A stretch of 59,964 bases of DNA from Chryseobacterium gleum (GTDB lineage: Bacteria > Bacteroidota > Bacteroidia > Flavobacteriales_D > Sanyastnellaceae): contig CAMAYP010000003.1 of assembly GCA_945862415.1 (NCBI GenBank), positions 1-59,964 of the forward strand, written 5' to 3'. This document shows, in pieces, positions 24,968 through 34,201 of this stretch. Every line of letters begins with the position of its first letter. Position 1 is the stretch's first letter. A model generated the notes under the pieces. That model was given only the letters and a program-made list of their open reading frames with translations. It made no database searches and was not told the DNA's origin. The position numbers were made by a program, and so were the translations under genes.

Positions 24968-26353
24968 CTATTTCCCGGAAAACGCCGCTGCTACTGGGCC
25001 TACAAGCGCATCTATGTCGCCTGCCCCAAGCATCACAATCACTTGGCGCGGACTACCGGTCAACTCTGCTAATAAAACCTGCTTCTCGACGAGTTTTTTG
25101 GTGGGTTTGGAAATGTTATCCAATAGCAATTGTGAATCAATTCCCGCCAAAGGCAATTCACGGGCAGGATAAATTGGGAGGAGTATGATATCATCGAGCA
25201 GCTCCAGGCTGCGTGCGAATTCTGTCAAAAAATCGCGCGTTCGGGTAAACAAATGGGGCTGAAACACACCGGTAATATGCTTTTCCGGATACAGTTGACG
25301 CACAGAGTTTATGCAGGCGCGCAACTCCTCCGGATGGTGCGCGTAGTCATCAATCAGCACCACATCATCCCTACGTATGCGATACTCAAAACGCCTTTTG
25401 ACTCCCATGAAAGAACTCAATCCATCGCGTATTTGCTGCTCTGTAAGTCCAACCGCCCGGCAAACGGCTATTGCAGCCACCGCATTTTCCACATTGTGCA
25501 TTCCGGGAAGTCCAAGCTCAACGCCAAGCCAATGCGCATCTGCCGCCTGGTAGTCGAAAAAATACTGTCCCTCACGTATCTCAACCTTCGAAGCAAAATG
25601 CCCCGCTTCCTGCGTTCCACTATAATCGATGTGATGCACTCCCTCAGGCAATGCTTCCACATCGATTGGCAACTCGCTTCGATGAATCAACAGGCCTCCG
25701 GCCTTCAACTTGCATGCAAACAAATTGAACGACTCCTTCATGTATTCATGCGAACCATAGATATCCAAATGATCGGCGTCGGTGCTGGTAATAACTGAAA
25801 TCTGCGGCGATAAAGTCAAAAAAGAACGGTCATACTCATCGGCCTCTACCACGGTCCATTCTGCACTCTTGTCGAGCAATAGATTTGTTCCATAATTAGT
25901 CGCTATACCTCCCAAAAACGCATTACAGCCTTTACCGCTGTGCTTGAGCAAATGCGCAATCATTGAGCTCGTTGTGGTCTTACCATGCGTGCCCGCAACG
26001 GCTATGCTCTTGCTCTGAGCCGTTATTACACCCAACGCTTGCGAACGCTTAATGAGCGTATAACCCTGGTCATTCAACCAGTTCAACTCCTGACTGTCAT
26101 TGGGCATTGCAGGTGTATAAATTACAAGCACCTTCTCCTTGGGTGTGTGACGCACCACAGGCGGTATCTCGAGCACCGTGTCATCAAAATGCACCGCAAT
26201 GCCCTCCATTTCTAACTCAGTCGTAAGCGGTGTCGATGTGCGGTCGTAACCCATCACCAACTTGTCGTGAGCATGAAAATAGCGCGCTATGGCCGACATG
26301 CCAATGCCACCAATTCCCAAAAAATAATAGACCTCCGTTTCTTCAAAATTCAT
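24968..26353 (-). CDS. murC: UDP-N-acetylmuramate--L-alanine ligase MurC
   Basis: The 461-residue enzyme adds L-Ala to UDP-MurNAc using ATP. It shows the N-terminal nucleotide-sugar motif FLGIGGIGMSAIA (about 11-23), the ATP loop AGTHGKTTTSS (120-130), EADEYDRSFL, HNVENAVAAIA, and DDYAHHPEELRA in the C-terminal domain. It lies 19 bases after murG and 35 before ftsQ on the minus strand. Confidence 0.97.
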   Translation of the reverse strand: MNFEETEVYYFLGIGGIGMSAIARYFHAHDKLVMGYDRTSTPLTTELEMEGIAVHFDDTVLEIPPVVRHTPKEKVLVIYTPAMPNDSQELNWLNDQGYTLIKRSQALGVITAQSKSIAVAGTHGKTTTSSMIAHLLKHSGKGCNAFLGGIATNYGTNLLLDKSAEWTVVEADEYDRSFLTLSPQISVITSTDADHLDIYGSHEYMKESFNLFACKLKAGGLLIHRSELPIDVEALPEGVHHIDYSGTQEAGHFASKVEIREGQYFFDYQAADAHWLGVELGLPGMHNVENAVAAIAVCRAVGLTEQQIRDGLSSFMGVKRRFEYRIRRDDVVLIDDYAHHPEELRACINSVRQLYPEKHITGVFQPHLFTRTRDFLTEFARSLELLDDIILLPIYPARELPLAGIDSQLLLDNISKPTKKLVEKQVLLAELTGSPRQVIVMLGAGDIDALVGPVAAAFSGK

Positions 26354-26372
26354 TGCATAGGGATTGAATTGG

Positions 26373-27458
26373 CTATTGAACCAGTTTTTTTACTTCTTCA
26401 ACAATGCGCTCTGCGGCATTTTTCTGTGCCAGCCCATGTATTGCTAGGGCCAACCTTTGGCACTGATTGTCGCTGCTGAGAAGAGCGCTCACTGCATCGC
26501 CCAGCGCTGAAGTTGCTTCGCCGTCCTTCACAAGAATCGCTGCATGTTTGCTTACCAATGCCATTGCGTTCTTCGTTTGATGATCTTCCGATACATTGGG
26601 CGACGGAACAAAAATGGACGGTTTACCCACCAAGCACAGCTCTGAAATACTCATGGCGCCTGCTCTGGAAACGACCACATCGGCTGCAGCATAGGCCAAA
26701 TCCATCTCCCTAATGAACTCATGTGCCTGCACATGCTTCAACGCAGCCGCTCGCTTGCGCGATGCTTCAACATATCCCTTTCCTGTTTGCCAGATGACCT
26801 GAAAACCTTCTTGCTCCCAGCGCTCTGCGTGCGCATCGACTGCCTGATTAATGGACCTTGCTCCCAGACTTCCTCCTATCACCAGCAACGTCTTGCGATT
26901 GCTATCCAATCCAAAATGACGCAATGCCATTTCACGCTTGCCTTCCAGCTGCACCACCTCAGGACGCACCGGATTGCCGGTCATAACAATCTTCTGCGAC
27001 GGGAAATACTTCTCCAAACCTTCATACGCAACGCAAATGGTATCCACCTTGTTGGATAGGATGCGATTGGTTATTCCGGGAAACGAATTTTGCTCTTGTA
27101 TAATTGTCTTTACACCTGCTCCTGCAGCAGCTCGCAAGAGCGGGCCGCTGGCATAACCACCTACGCCAATGGCAATATCGGGCTTAAACTCCCGCACGAT
27201 GCGCCGTGCCTTGAGCATGCTTGCCACCAGCTTAAACGGCACCAGTAAATTCCTCCATGTAATTCTGCGCTGAATGCCTACGATGGGCAATCCGACAATT
27301 TCAAAACCTGCTGCCGGCACCTTTTCCATCTCCATCTTGCCCAGGGCGCCCACAAACAAAATGACGGCATCGGGAAATTGCGCCTGAATCGTTTTTGCAA
27401 TTGCAATTGCTGGAAAAATATGCCCGCCTGTGCCCCCCCCGGAAATGATTACTCGCAT
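26373..27458 (-). CDS. murG: UDP-GlcNAc--undecaprenyl-PP-MurNAc-pentapeptide GlcNAc transferase MurG
   Basis: The 361-residue GT28 enzyme turns lipid I into lipid II on the inner face of the membrane. Motifs are GGGTGGHIFPAIAIA (7-21), GVGGYASGPLLRAA, the Q-x-N-S-FPG phrase, VIGGSLGARSINQAV, and SRAGAMSISELCLVGKPSIFVPSP. It starts 12 bases after ftsW, in the usual dcw order. Confidence 0.97.
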   Translation of the reverse strand: MRVIISGGGTGGHIFPAIAIAKTIQAQFPDAVILFVGALGKMEMEKVPAAGFEIVGLPIVGIQRRITWRNLLVPFKLVASMLKARRIVREFKPDIAIGVGGYASGPLLRAAAGAGVKTIIQEQNSFPGITNRILSNKVDTICVAYEGLEKYFPSQKIVMTGNPVRPEVVQLEGKREMALRHFGLDSNRKTLLVIGGSLGARSINQAVDAHAERWEQEGFQVIWQTGKGYVEASRKRAAALKHVQAHEFIREMDLAYAAADVVVSRAGAMSISELCLVGKPSIFVPSPNVSEDHQTKNAMALVSKHAAILVKDGEATSALGDAVSALLSSDNQCQRLALAIHGLAQKNAAERIVEEVKKLVQ

Positions 27459-27470
27459 GCTCCTGCTTTA

Positions 27471-28649
27471 TTAGTTTGTTGGAACCGGCTCAATGAACTT
27501 CGTTTGGCTCAAACTGAGGTCTTCCTCCATCTCATCTTTGCTCCTGCAAATACTCAGTATGATACCCAATGCCAAGCAAGTAAATAGCGTGCTTGTTCCT
27601 CCCATGCTCACCAAGGGCAACGGCTGACCTGTAGTGGGGAATAAACTCACTGCAACGGCCATATTGATGAACGCCTGTATCACAAGCATAAAGGCTAACC
27701 CCAACGCTGTTAGCTGCGCTCCCATTTTCGGATTGTTGATAGAGAGTTTGATGGTCCTGAACAGCAAAATCAGATAGAGCAACACGAGTGTTATTCCACC
27801 GAAAATGGAACCATACTCCTCAATAATAAACGGGTAAATCATATCGGAATACGGGTGGGGTAAAAAATTACGTGAGCTGCCGGTTCCGGGACCCTTCGGA
27901 ATAATGCCTCCTTCGTGAATGGCGTACTTCGCCAAATCCGTTTGATAGTTGCCCTCACTGTCTTCGTCCATCGCGCTCACTATACGATTCTTCCAGGTGC
28001 CATAACGCGCAGGGAATCCCGTGGTTTCACCTACTACGATGATCAGAAAAATAAATCCTACACCTGCTGCCACCAGTTTACTCATGTGGCGAAAAGGCAC
28101 ACCCGCCAAAAACATCATCAAAAAACAGATGCTTGCCAGCATTGCCGCCGTTGAAAAGTTGGCGGGGAGTATGAGCCCGCAAATAAGCGCTATCGGCCAG
28201 ATTACGGGTAAAACGCCTTCCTTGAAATCATGCAACAAATCGCGCTTTACCGCAAGCGTTCGCCCCACATAAATGATGAGCACAATCTTAGCAAAATCAC
28301 TGGGCTGAAACGTCAAGCCGGTAAAGGGTATTACTATCCATCGGTTCGCATCGTTCAAGTTATGACCAAACAACAGCGCGTATGCCAGCAACCCGGCAGC
28401 AACCAGAAGAAGAATCTTCGAGAGCCTCGAGAAATAACGGAACGCCATTCGGTGAACAACATACATGATGATAAATCCAAGCACAATCATACCCGTATGC
28501 TTGAGCAAAAACTTCAGACTGTTGCCGTGCGCTTTGTAGGCCAGCGTCGAAATTGCGCTGTAAACAGCCAAGATGGAAATGAGCGACAAAAAGAGGGTCA
28601 CCATCCAAATGGTACGGTCGCCTTGCAGTTTATTGAGGAGATGCTTCAT
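27471..28649 (-). CDS. ftsW: SEDS peptidoglycan polymerase FtsW
   Basis: The 392-residue protein has about ten membrane segments and SEDS motifs: NDANRWIVIPFTGLTFQPSDFAKI, GTGSSRNFLPHPYSDMIYPFIIEEYG, and FPTTGQPLPLVSMGGTSTLFTCLALGI. FtsW polymerises lipid II at the septum together with FtsI. It is now the first gene of the minus-strand half of the dcw cluster; in the usual order murD would precede it, but here a terminator and an unrelated gene lie upstream. How it is expressed is unclear; no exact TAnnTTTG element is visible in the 143-base spacer. Confidence 0.95.
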   Translation of the reverse strand: MKHLLNKLQGDRTIWMVTLFLSLISILAVYSAISTLAYKAHGNSLKFLLKHTGMIVLGFIIMYVVHRMAFRYFSRLSKILLLVAAGLLAYALLFGHNLNDANRWIVIPFTGLTFQPSDFAKIVLIIYVGRTLAVKRDLLHDFKEGVLPVIWPIALICGLILPANFSTAAMLASICFLMMFLAGVPFRHMSKLVAAGVGFIFLIIVVGETTGFPARYGTWKNRIVSAMDEDSEGNYQTDLAKYAIHEGGIIPKGPGTGSSRNFLPHPYSDMIYPFIIEEYGSIFGGITLVLLYLILLFRTIKLSINNPKMGAQLTALGLAFMLVIQAFINMAVAVSLFPTTGQPLPLVSMGGTSTLFTCLALGIILSICRSKDEMEEDLSLSQTKFIEPVPTN

Positions 28650-28750
28650 GTTTTTCAGGTCGTGTACGAATATGCGACACGAAGCACATGAACTCGTAGC
28701 TCCTGTGGCCGCGTTTTACACAACGGGCTGTGCAACATGAAAGGCAAAAA

Positions 28751-28775
28751 AAATCCCGCCACTAGGGCGGGATTT
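28751..28775 (-). terminator. Terminator of the cupredoxin gene
   Basis: Stem TCCCGCC/GGCGGGA (28754-28760 with 28766-28772), 5-base loop, A run on the left and T run on the right. It lies 18 bases past the stop of the cupredoxin gene and ahead of ftsW, insulating the two. Confidence 0.8.
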
Positions 28776-28792
28776 TATGAGGATAGGCCTAA

Positions 28793-29401
28793 TTACTGGA
28801 CCAATACTTTTCGTGTCGATACTCGGGCGCCCTCTTGGAAGCGTACGAAGTAGATGCCACGCTGGAACGAAGACACATCCTGGCGAATCACAAAGTCGTC
28901 AGAAGCAATTACACCCTGGTGCAGGGTTGCCACTTCGCGGCCGGTGATATCGAGCATGGTTACCGTCGCTTTGTCGCCTGAGGCGTTCATGACATGCACT
29001 GTCAAATTACCGTTTGCCGTGGTGCGCACATTCATTTCAATGGCAGCGCGTTGAACGTTCTGCACTGAATTGGGAGCAGCTTCCGCCGTAAAAACCCCCT
29101 CCTGGCCTGTGTGAAACGTGCACAGATAGAAATAACTACCTGCAACGGTCACTTCATAATCATACGTCTGATTCCCTGAATTCAGCGGTGAGTTCCACAA
29201 TGCGGCACCGGCCGGAATATCGATTGAAACCGTGTTGTGCGATCCGTTGTTCCACTGGAAACGAACGGTGTCTCCAACAATCACCGAAAAATCAGCAGGA
29301 CTGAATGTGTAACCTTGTTGGTTTACAATATGAACTGTCGCCTGCATGTGCAAGGAAACTGCAAGTACCAAAACGATCAGTGAGAGTATAATTTTTTTCA
29401 T
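28793..29401 (-). CDS. Exported cupredoxin-like protein with T9SS sorting domain
   Basis: The 202-residue protein has a signal peptide (about 1-20), a plastocyanin-like domain (about 21-106) and a type A T9SS sorting domain (about 118-202; VTMLDITGREVATL, RGIYFVRFQEGARVSTRKVLVQ). Copper ligands fit H55 (GSHNTVS), C94 and H97 in YLCTFHTGQ. The residue at the position of the amicyanin axial Met (Cys plus six) is Q100. A Gln axial ligand is known in stellacyanin, so a type 1 site of low potential is possible; this is inferred from a short motif. The gene has its own promoter and terminator, standing alone at the edge of the dcw half-cluster. Confidence 0.85.
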   Translation of the reverse strand: MKKIILSLIVLVLAVSLHMQATVHIVNQQGYTFSPADFSVIVGDTVRFQWNNGSHNTVSIDIPAGAALWNSPLNSGNQTYDYEVTVAGSYFYLCTFHTGQEGVFTAEAAPNSVQNVQRAAIEMNVRTTANGNLTVHVMNASGDKATVTMLDITGREVATLHQGVIASDDFVIRQDVSSFQRGIYFVRFQEGARVSTRKVLVQ

Positions 29402-29431
29402 GGTGCTAATTTGGTTTCAAAATTCAATTTA

Positions 29432-29439
29432 CAAATTTA
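29432..29439 (-). promoter_or_regulatory. -7 promoter element TAAATTTG
   Basis: This is an exact TAnnTTTG match on the minus strand, 30 bases before the ATG of the cupredoxin gene. No strong TTTG is visible at 17-23 bases upstream. Confidence 0.4.
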
Positions 29440-29491
29440 CGTATTTTCAGGCATCGAAAAATGATGCCACAATACCCTTGTGAATAACAAA

Positions 29492-30670
29492 TTACTTAAA
29501 CGCATCGAAGCCCGTTACATCCATACCCGTGATGAGTAGGTGGATGTCGTGAGTTCCTTCATAGGTAATAACCGACTCCAGGTTCATCATATGACGCATC
29601 ACCGGATATTCGTTGGTGATACCCATACCTCCGAGCATTTGACGCGCTTCACTTACGATTTCCTTGGCCATGGCAATGTTGTTGCGCTTTGCCATACTGA
29701 TTTGGCCTGTTGTTGCGCGACCTTCATTGCGCAATTGTCCCAAGCGGAAAGTGAGCAATTGTGCTTTGGTGATTTCGGTAATCATCTCAGCCAGTTTCTT
29801 CTGCTGCAACTGGAATGCGCCAATCGGCTTTCCGAATTGAATACGCTCTTTTGAATAACGAAGTGCCACATCGTAGCAATCGAGTGCTACACCGATTGCA
29901 CCCCAAGCAATACCGTAACGAGCAGAGTCGAGGCAACCCAGTGGTGCTCCCAAACCGCTCTTATTGGGAAGAAGGTTTTCTTTCGGAACCTTCACGTTAT
30001 CGAAAATCAATTCGCCTGTATCGCTGGCACGCAAGCTCCACTTGCCGTGCATGGTGGGCGTAGTAAAACCTTCCATACCACGTTCTACGATGAGACCGTG
30101 AATACGACCAGCTTCGTTTTTAGCCCAAACAATTGCAATCTGAGCGAATGGCGCATTGCTGATCCACATCTTGGCACCGTTGAGCAAATAGTGATCGCCC
30201 ATGTCTTTGAAGTTGGTAGTCATGCCACCCGGATTGCTACCATAGTCAGGTTCTGTCAAACCAAAACATCCCATCCATTCGCCTGTTGCCAACTTGGGCA
30301 AATACTTCGCACGCTGTTCTTCATTTCCGTATTTGTAAATCGGATACATCACCAACGAACTCTGCACGGAAGCCGTAGAACGCAAGCCGCTGTCGCAACG
30401 CTCAAGCTCCTGCATAATCAACCCGTATGATATATGGTCGAGACCTGCACCCCCGTATTCGGTCGGGATGTAAGGACCAAAAGCACCGATTTCACCAAGA
30501 CCAGCGAGCAAATGCTGAGGAAACTTACAGTTTTCTGCCGCTTCTTCAATAATAGGAGAAACTTCCTTCTTCACCCATGCCCGGGCTGCATCGCGAACCA
30601 GTTTTTGCTCTTCCGTGAGCAATTCATCCATCAAATAATAATCGTGACCTTGGTATAAATCTGTACGCAT
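29492..30670 (-). CDS. Acyl-CoA dehydrogenase (glutaryl-CoA dehydrogenase branch)
   Basis: The 392-residue flavoenzyme shows FGLTEPDYGSNPGGM (flavin/substrate loop), KMWISNAPFA, LGCLDSARYGIAWGAIGVALD and QLLQQ-type FQLQQKKLAEMI. The carboxyl YEGTHDIHLLITG has catalytic E371 in the position used by glutaryl-CoA dehydrogenases. Whether it decarboxylates glutaryl-CoA or is a plain acyl-CoA dehydrogenase cannot be read from the motifs alone. It is monocistronic. A TACATTCG element lies about 45 bases upstream of the ATG. Confidence 0.9.
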   Translation of the reverse strand: MRTDLYQGHDYYLMDELLTEEQKLVRDAARAWVKKEVSPIIEEAAENCKFPQHLLAGLGEIGAFGPYIPTEYGGAGLDHISYGLIMQELERCDSGLRSTASVQSSLVMYPIYKYGNEEQRAKYLPKLATGEWMGCFGLTEPDYGSNPGGMTTNFKDMGDHYLLNGAKMWISNAPFAQIAIVWAKNEAGRIHGLIVERGMEGFTTPTMHGKWSLRASDTGELIFDNVKVPKENLLPNKSGLGAPLGCLDSARYGIAWGAIGVALDCYDVALRYSKERIQFGKPIGAFQLQQKKLAEMITEITKAQLLTFRLGQLRNEGRATTGQISMAKRNNIAMAKEIVSEARQMLGGMGITNEYPVMRHMMNLESVITYEGTHDIHLLITGMDVTGFDAFK

Positions 30671-30758
30671 TGTGTATTGAATGTTTAATCAGATAATCGC
30701 CGGTTTTTCCGACGATGGCGCGAATGTACAAACGCGAACGATGAACAGAAAACTAAAT

Positions 30759-30853
30759 TAGGTAATAGGTGATAGGTAATAGGTGATAGGTGATAGGCGA
30801 TAGGTATCAACCTGACGTTCAATAACATACTCCCTATAACCTATCACCTATTA
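30759..30853. repeat. Heptad-period inverted repeat (TAGGTGA type)
   Basis: Seven consecutive heptamers of type TAGGTGA/TAGGTAA (30759-30807) are answered by three inverted heptamers CCTATAA, CCTATCA and CCTATTA (30833-30853). The right arm ends 9 bases before the rnhA stop. It could form a long AU-rich hairpin between the acyl-CoA dehydrogenase start and the rnhA 3' end. Confidence 0.8.
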
Positions 30854-30861
30854 CTTATGCG

Positions 30862-31323
30862 CTATTCTTTATTCGCTTCATACCACGAATCCACCAACAA
30901 ATTCTTCCCCACGCTGGCTTCAACAGCCAGAAAATCGCAGCGTTCATTCATCTGATGGCCATTGTGTCCTTTGATCCACTTGAAACGCACGCTATGCCGC
31001 TGAGCAACGACAAGATAACGCTTCCATAAGTCAGGATTTTTGACGCTTTTCCAACCTCGCTTGACCCAGCCGCCGATCCAATTCTTTTCCACGGCATCTA
31101 CCACATACTTCGAATCGGAATAGACCACCACCTCACATCCGTCCTGCTTGAGCATCTCAAGACAAACAATCACACTCAACAACTCCATCCGATTGTTGGT
31201 GGTGAGTCGAAACCCCTGGCTAATTTCCTTGTAGTGCGGACCACTTTGAAGTATGGCACCGTAACCTCCCGGCCCCGGGTTTCCTTTGGCAGCGCCATCG
31301 GTATAAATGGTAATGCTCGTCAT
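30862..31323 (-). CDS. rnhA: Ribonuclease HI
   Basis: The 153-residue enzyme cuts the RNA strand of RNA-DNA hybrids. The catalytic carboxylates are D9 (ITIYTDGAAKGNPGPGG), E47 (TTNNRMELLS), D70 (VVVYSDSKYV) and D130 (MNERCDFLA). I start at ATG 31323; a TTG two codons earlier is open. It follows marC after 8 bases and is the second gene of that operon. Confidence 0.95.
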   Translation of the reverse strand: MTSITIYTDGAAKGNPGPGGYGAILQSGPHYKEISQGFRLTTNNRMELLSVIVCLEMLKQDGCEVVVYSDSKYVVDAVEKNWIGGWVKRGWKSVKNPDLWKRYLVVAQRHSVRFKWIKGHNGHQMNERCDFLAVEASVGKNLLVDSWYEANKE

Positions 31324-31331
31324 GCCCAATT

Positions 31332-31910
31332 CTATCCGACCAAATGTTGGATATTGTTACTAAATAGTTTCACTGCAATAGCGAGCAGAATGATCCCAAA
31401 TATTTTCTCAATAACGTTGATGCCTGCAACGCCCAGCGCTCGTTCTATTCGATTGGTCAACTTTAAGACAATGAAAATTGGCAGCATGTTCAAGACAATG
31501 GCTGCCAAAATATTGATCTGTTGATACTCAGCGCCCAGTGAAATAAGAGTGGAAAATGTTCCTGCACCGGCAATAATAGGAAATGCAAGGGGAACAATTG
31601 ACGCTGCTCCCTCAGCTCCCTCTTTCTGCTTAAATATCTTGATACCCAGCACCATTTCCATGGCTATGAAGAACAGTATGAATGAACCGGCTACGGCAAA
31701 CGAATTCACATCTACTCCAAACAGGTATAAAAACCGTTCACCGAGAAATAAAAAAACCACCATCAACAGAAACGAGACCAACGTGGTAGTTAGAGGCTGT
31801 ATGTTTCCGGATGTGTTTTTTATTTTGACAACTATAGGTATGCTGCCGATGATATCGATCACCGCAAACAACACCATAAAGCAAGAACCAATTTCTTTCC
31901 AGTCGAACAT
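31332..31910 (-). CDS. MarC family integral membrane protein
   Basis: The 192-residue protein has about six membrane helices and the MarC layout: CFMVLFAVIDIIGSIPIVVKIKN at the start, FLGERFLYLFGVDVNSFAVAGSFILFFIAMEMVLG, VPLAFPIIAGAGTFSTLISLGAEY, and GINVIEKIFGIILLAIAVKLF at the end. Despite its name, the family's transport role is unknown. The ATG is four bases past a TACTTTCG promoter-like element, and rnhA follows. Confidence 0.92.
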   Translation of the reverse strand: MFDWKEIGSCFMVLFAVIDIIGSIPIVVKIKNTSGNIQPLTTTLVSFLLMVVFLFLGERFLYLFGVDVNSFAVAGSFILFFIAMEMVLGIKIFKQKEGAEGAASIVPLAFPIIAGAGTFSTLISLGAEYQQINILAAIVLNMLPIFIVLKLTNRIERALGVAGINVIEKIFGIILLAIAVKLFSNNIQHLVG

Positions 31911-31914
31911 AGCG

Positions 31915-31922
31915 CGAAAGTA
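31915..31922 (-). promoter_or_regulatory. Candidate -7 element TACTTTCG before marC
   Basis: Seven of eight positions match TAnnTTTG on the minus strand; CGCT and then the ATG follow directly. It is the same layout as before gldC and the cyclophilin gene. No -33 TTTG at standard distance. Confidence 0.3.
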
Positions 31923-31952
31923 AGATAGGCCTACTCTTCGGTAATCATCAAT

Positions 31953-32585
31953 TTATAAATCGTCGTACTCATAGAGCGGATCAATGCGCGAACCGGCGGG
32001 CAACTCAAAAATCGGCTTTATCAATCCGTTGTCAAGGCCGTACACCCATCCGTGCAAATGAGGCCCCTGACGTTCTTTCCAGGCTTTCTGAATAACGGAT
32101 GTCTTAGCCAGATTGGTTACCTGCTCTATCACATTCAACTCAACTAGACGATTGGTGCGCGTTTCTTCATCGCCTATGGCCTGAAGCTCCTCGGCATGTA
32201 TGCGCTGAACATCCTTGATGTGCATGACCCATTTGTTGATGATACCCAAGTTATGCTGTGACATGGAGGCCTTCACACCTCCGCATCCATAGTGTCCACA
32301 AACAATCACGTGCTTTACCTCTAGAAATTTCACGGCATACTCCAATACACTCAACAAATTCACGTCGGTATGTACTACCATATTGGCAATGTTGCGGTGA
32401 ACAAATATTTCTCCGGGAGAAGTACCTGTAATTTCATTGGCAGGCACGCGACTGTCGCTGCAACCTATCCATAGAAAATCGGGCGTCTGAATGCCTGAAA
32501 GTTTTGTGAAATAATTTGGGTCATTCTGAACCTTTTCAGCAGCCCATGCCTTGTTTTCAAGTAGTAGTTTATCGTATGATTTCAT
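31953..32585 (-). CDS. Beta-class carbonic anhydrase
   Basis: The 210-residue enzyme interconverts CO2 and bicarbonate. The zinc ligands are C42 (GCSDSRVPANEI, with D44 and R46 as the catalytic dyad), H98 and C101 (CGHYGCGGV). The central EIFVHRNIANMV is also typical. It begins 12 bases after the SulP transporter stop and is almost certainly cotranscribed with it, suggesting bicarbonate handling. Confidence 0.95.
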   Translation of the reverse strand: MKSYDKLLLENKAWAAEKVQNDPNYFTKLSGIQTPDFLWIGCSDSRVPANEITGTSPGEIFVHRNIANMVVHTDVNLLSVLEYAVKFLEVKHVIVCGHYGCGGVKASMSQHNLGIINKWVMHIKDVQRIHAEELQAIGDEETRTNRLVELNVIEQVTNLAKTSVIQKAWKERQGPHLHGWVYGLDNGLIKPIFELPAGSRIDPLYEYDDL

Positions 32586-32597
32586 GCTGTTGTAATT

Positions 32598-34154
32598 CTA
32601 ATTCATTTCTAATTGAAAAGGATCGTTGAAAATTTCAGCGTGCCGGTTATCACGCATTACATAAACACGAATGCCTCTTGCCTGCGACGAAGCAATAAAG
32701 TCATTCACCGTTTCAACAATGTCCTGATCCATAAATTCGTTGCGAAGCGGATCGATTAATACGGCGCTGTTGTCCGGAATTTTTTGCAGATAATCGACCA
32801 GCTTGGATTTATTCAAAAACGAAACTTCACGAGCGAATCGAATGAGGAACTTGCCTTCATCTTCCACCATTATCATCGACGATCGAAAATTGCTGCGCAT
32901 CACGAAATACAACCCGACTAAAATCCCCACAAGAATACCAATGAGCAAATCGGTGAAAATGATGGCCAGGATTGTCACTATGAATGGAATAAACTGCTGC
33001 CTCCCCTTCTTGTAATACTCCTTGAAAAGAGAAACATTCGCCAACTTATATCCAGTTAAGATAAGTATGCTCGCCAATGCAGCCTTTGGTATCATGTTGA
33101 GAATACCCGGTATGGTGAACACACAAACCATCAGCAACAAACCATGCAATACTGCCGATGCCTTCGATCTTGCACCCGCATTGATGTTGGCTGAAGAACG
33201 TACAACTACAGAAGTAACAGGCAATCCCCCAACAAGTGCCGACAGCATATTGCCCGTTCCCTGTGCATACAACTCACGATTGGCCGGACTAATACGCTTC
33301 TCCGGATCGAGCTTATCTGCCGCTTCAAGGCTTAAGAGCGTTTCCAGCGATGCTACAATGGCCAGGGTGAAAGCTGTAATCCATACTTTGTAGTTGACGA
33401 TGGCAGTCCAATCGGGCATAGTTATAAAACCGAACAGCTCTCCGACCGATTGAAAAACCGGAATCTGAACAACGTGCTCATCACTCAGTGCAAGCGCGTG
33501 GCCATCGGGCACCAAAAACACATTTAGCAGAACACCGCTCACCACAGCCAAAAGCGGTCCCGGCAAATACTTCACCCATGCCTGCTTCTTCATGAATCCG
33601 GTTTGATAGAAAAGCAAAATAGCAGCAGCTACCGAAGCAATCAACGTGGCTAACGGCGAAATTCGGCTCAATGCAACCCCTAATTCACTGAAGGTATTTT
33701 GTCCGTCAGGCTGTATAAAAGATTCCTCTCCCTCCGGGTCTGCATCATACCCAACATAGTGCGGAATCTGCTTTAGAATTATCAAAATACCGATGGCTGC
33801 CAGCATTCCCTTTATGACTGCATTGGGCACATATCGACCTATGCCGCCACCCTTGAAATAACCAAAAACGAGCTGTAAAATTCCAGCAATAAAAGCGGCC
33901 AATAAAAAAACCTCATAACTACCCAAATCATGAATGGCTGATGCAACTATGGCAGCAAGTCCTGCCGCCGGCCCGGAAACACTGAGCGAAGAACCACTCA
34001 AAAGACCGACCACCACGCCACCTATTACCCCGGCAATGATGCCAGCAAATGGAGTCGCGTCAGATGCGATGGCAATGCCTATGCACAAAGGCAATGCGAC
34101 AAGAAAAACCACAATGGAAGCGGGTATATCCGCTCCGGGATGAATTCGGTTCAC
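32598..34154 (-). CDS. SulP family anion transporter with STAS domain
   Basis: I start at GTG 34154 (518 residues), which begins just ahead of the first conserved stretch DIPASIVVFLVALPLCIGIAIASD. An ATG at 34244 would add 30 residues without family character and overlap purN by 43 bases. The transporter core has SGSSLSVSGPAAGLAAIVASAI, GMLAAIGILIILKQIPHYVGYD and GNMLSALVGGLPVTSVVVRSSANINAG. The last 75 residues form a STAS-like regulatory domain (VLIDPLRNEFMDQDIVETVNDFI). Its partner gene is a carbonic anhydrase, so bicarbonate is the likeliest substrate, but sulfate cannot be excluded. Confidence 0.9.
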   Translation of the reverse strand: MNRIHPGADIPASIVVFLVALPLCIGIAIASDATPFAGIIAGVIGGVVVGLLSGSSLSVSGPAAGLAAIVASAIHDLGSYEVFLLAAFIAGILQLVFGYFKGGGIGRYVPNAVIKGMLAAIGILIILKQIPHYVGYDADPEGEESFIQPDGQNTFSELGVALSRISPLATLIASVAAAILLFYQTGFMKKQAWVKYLPGPLLAVVSGVLLNVFLVPDGHALALSDEHVVQIPVFQSVGELFGFITMPDWTAIVNYKVWITAFTLAIVASLETLLSLEAADKLDPEKRISPANRELYAQGTGNMLSALVGGLPVTSVVVRSSANINAGARSKASAVLHGLLLMVCVFTIPGILNMIPKAALASILILTGYKLANVSLFKEYYKKGRQQFIPFIVTILAIIFTDLLIGILVGILVGLYFVMRSNFRSSMIMVEDEGKFLIRFAREVSFLNKSKLVDYLQKIPDNSAVLIDPLRNEFMDQDIVETVNDFIASSQARGIRVYVMRDNRHAEIFNDPFQLEMN

Positions 34155-34201
34155 AGGAATACGTTTGAGTCGGTGCGAAGATAGACGACTACGAAGTTCG
34201 A

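Noticed and set aside
30759-30853. Heptamer array considered as a CRISPR
   Set aside because: Unit of 7 bases without spacers and no cas genes in the window.
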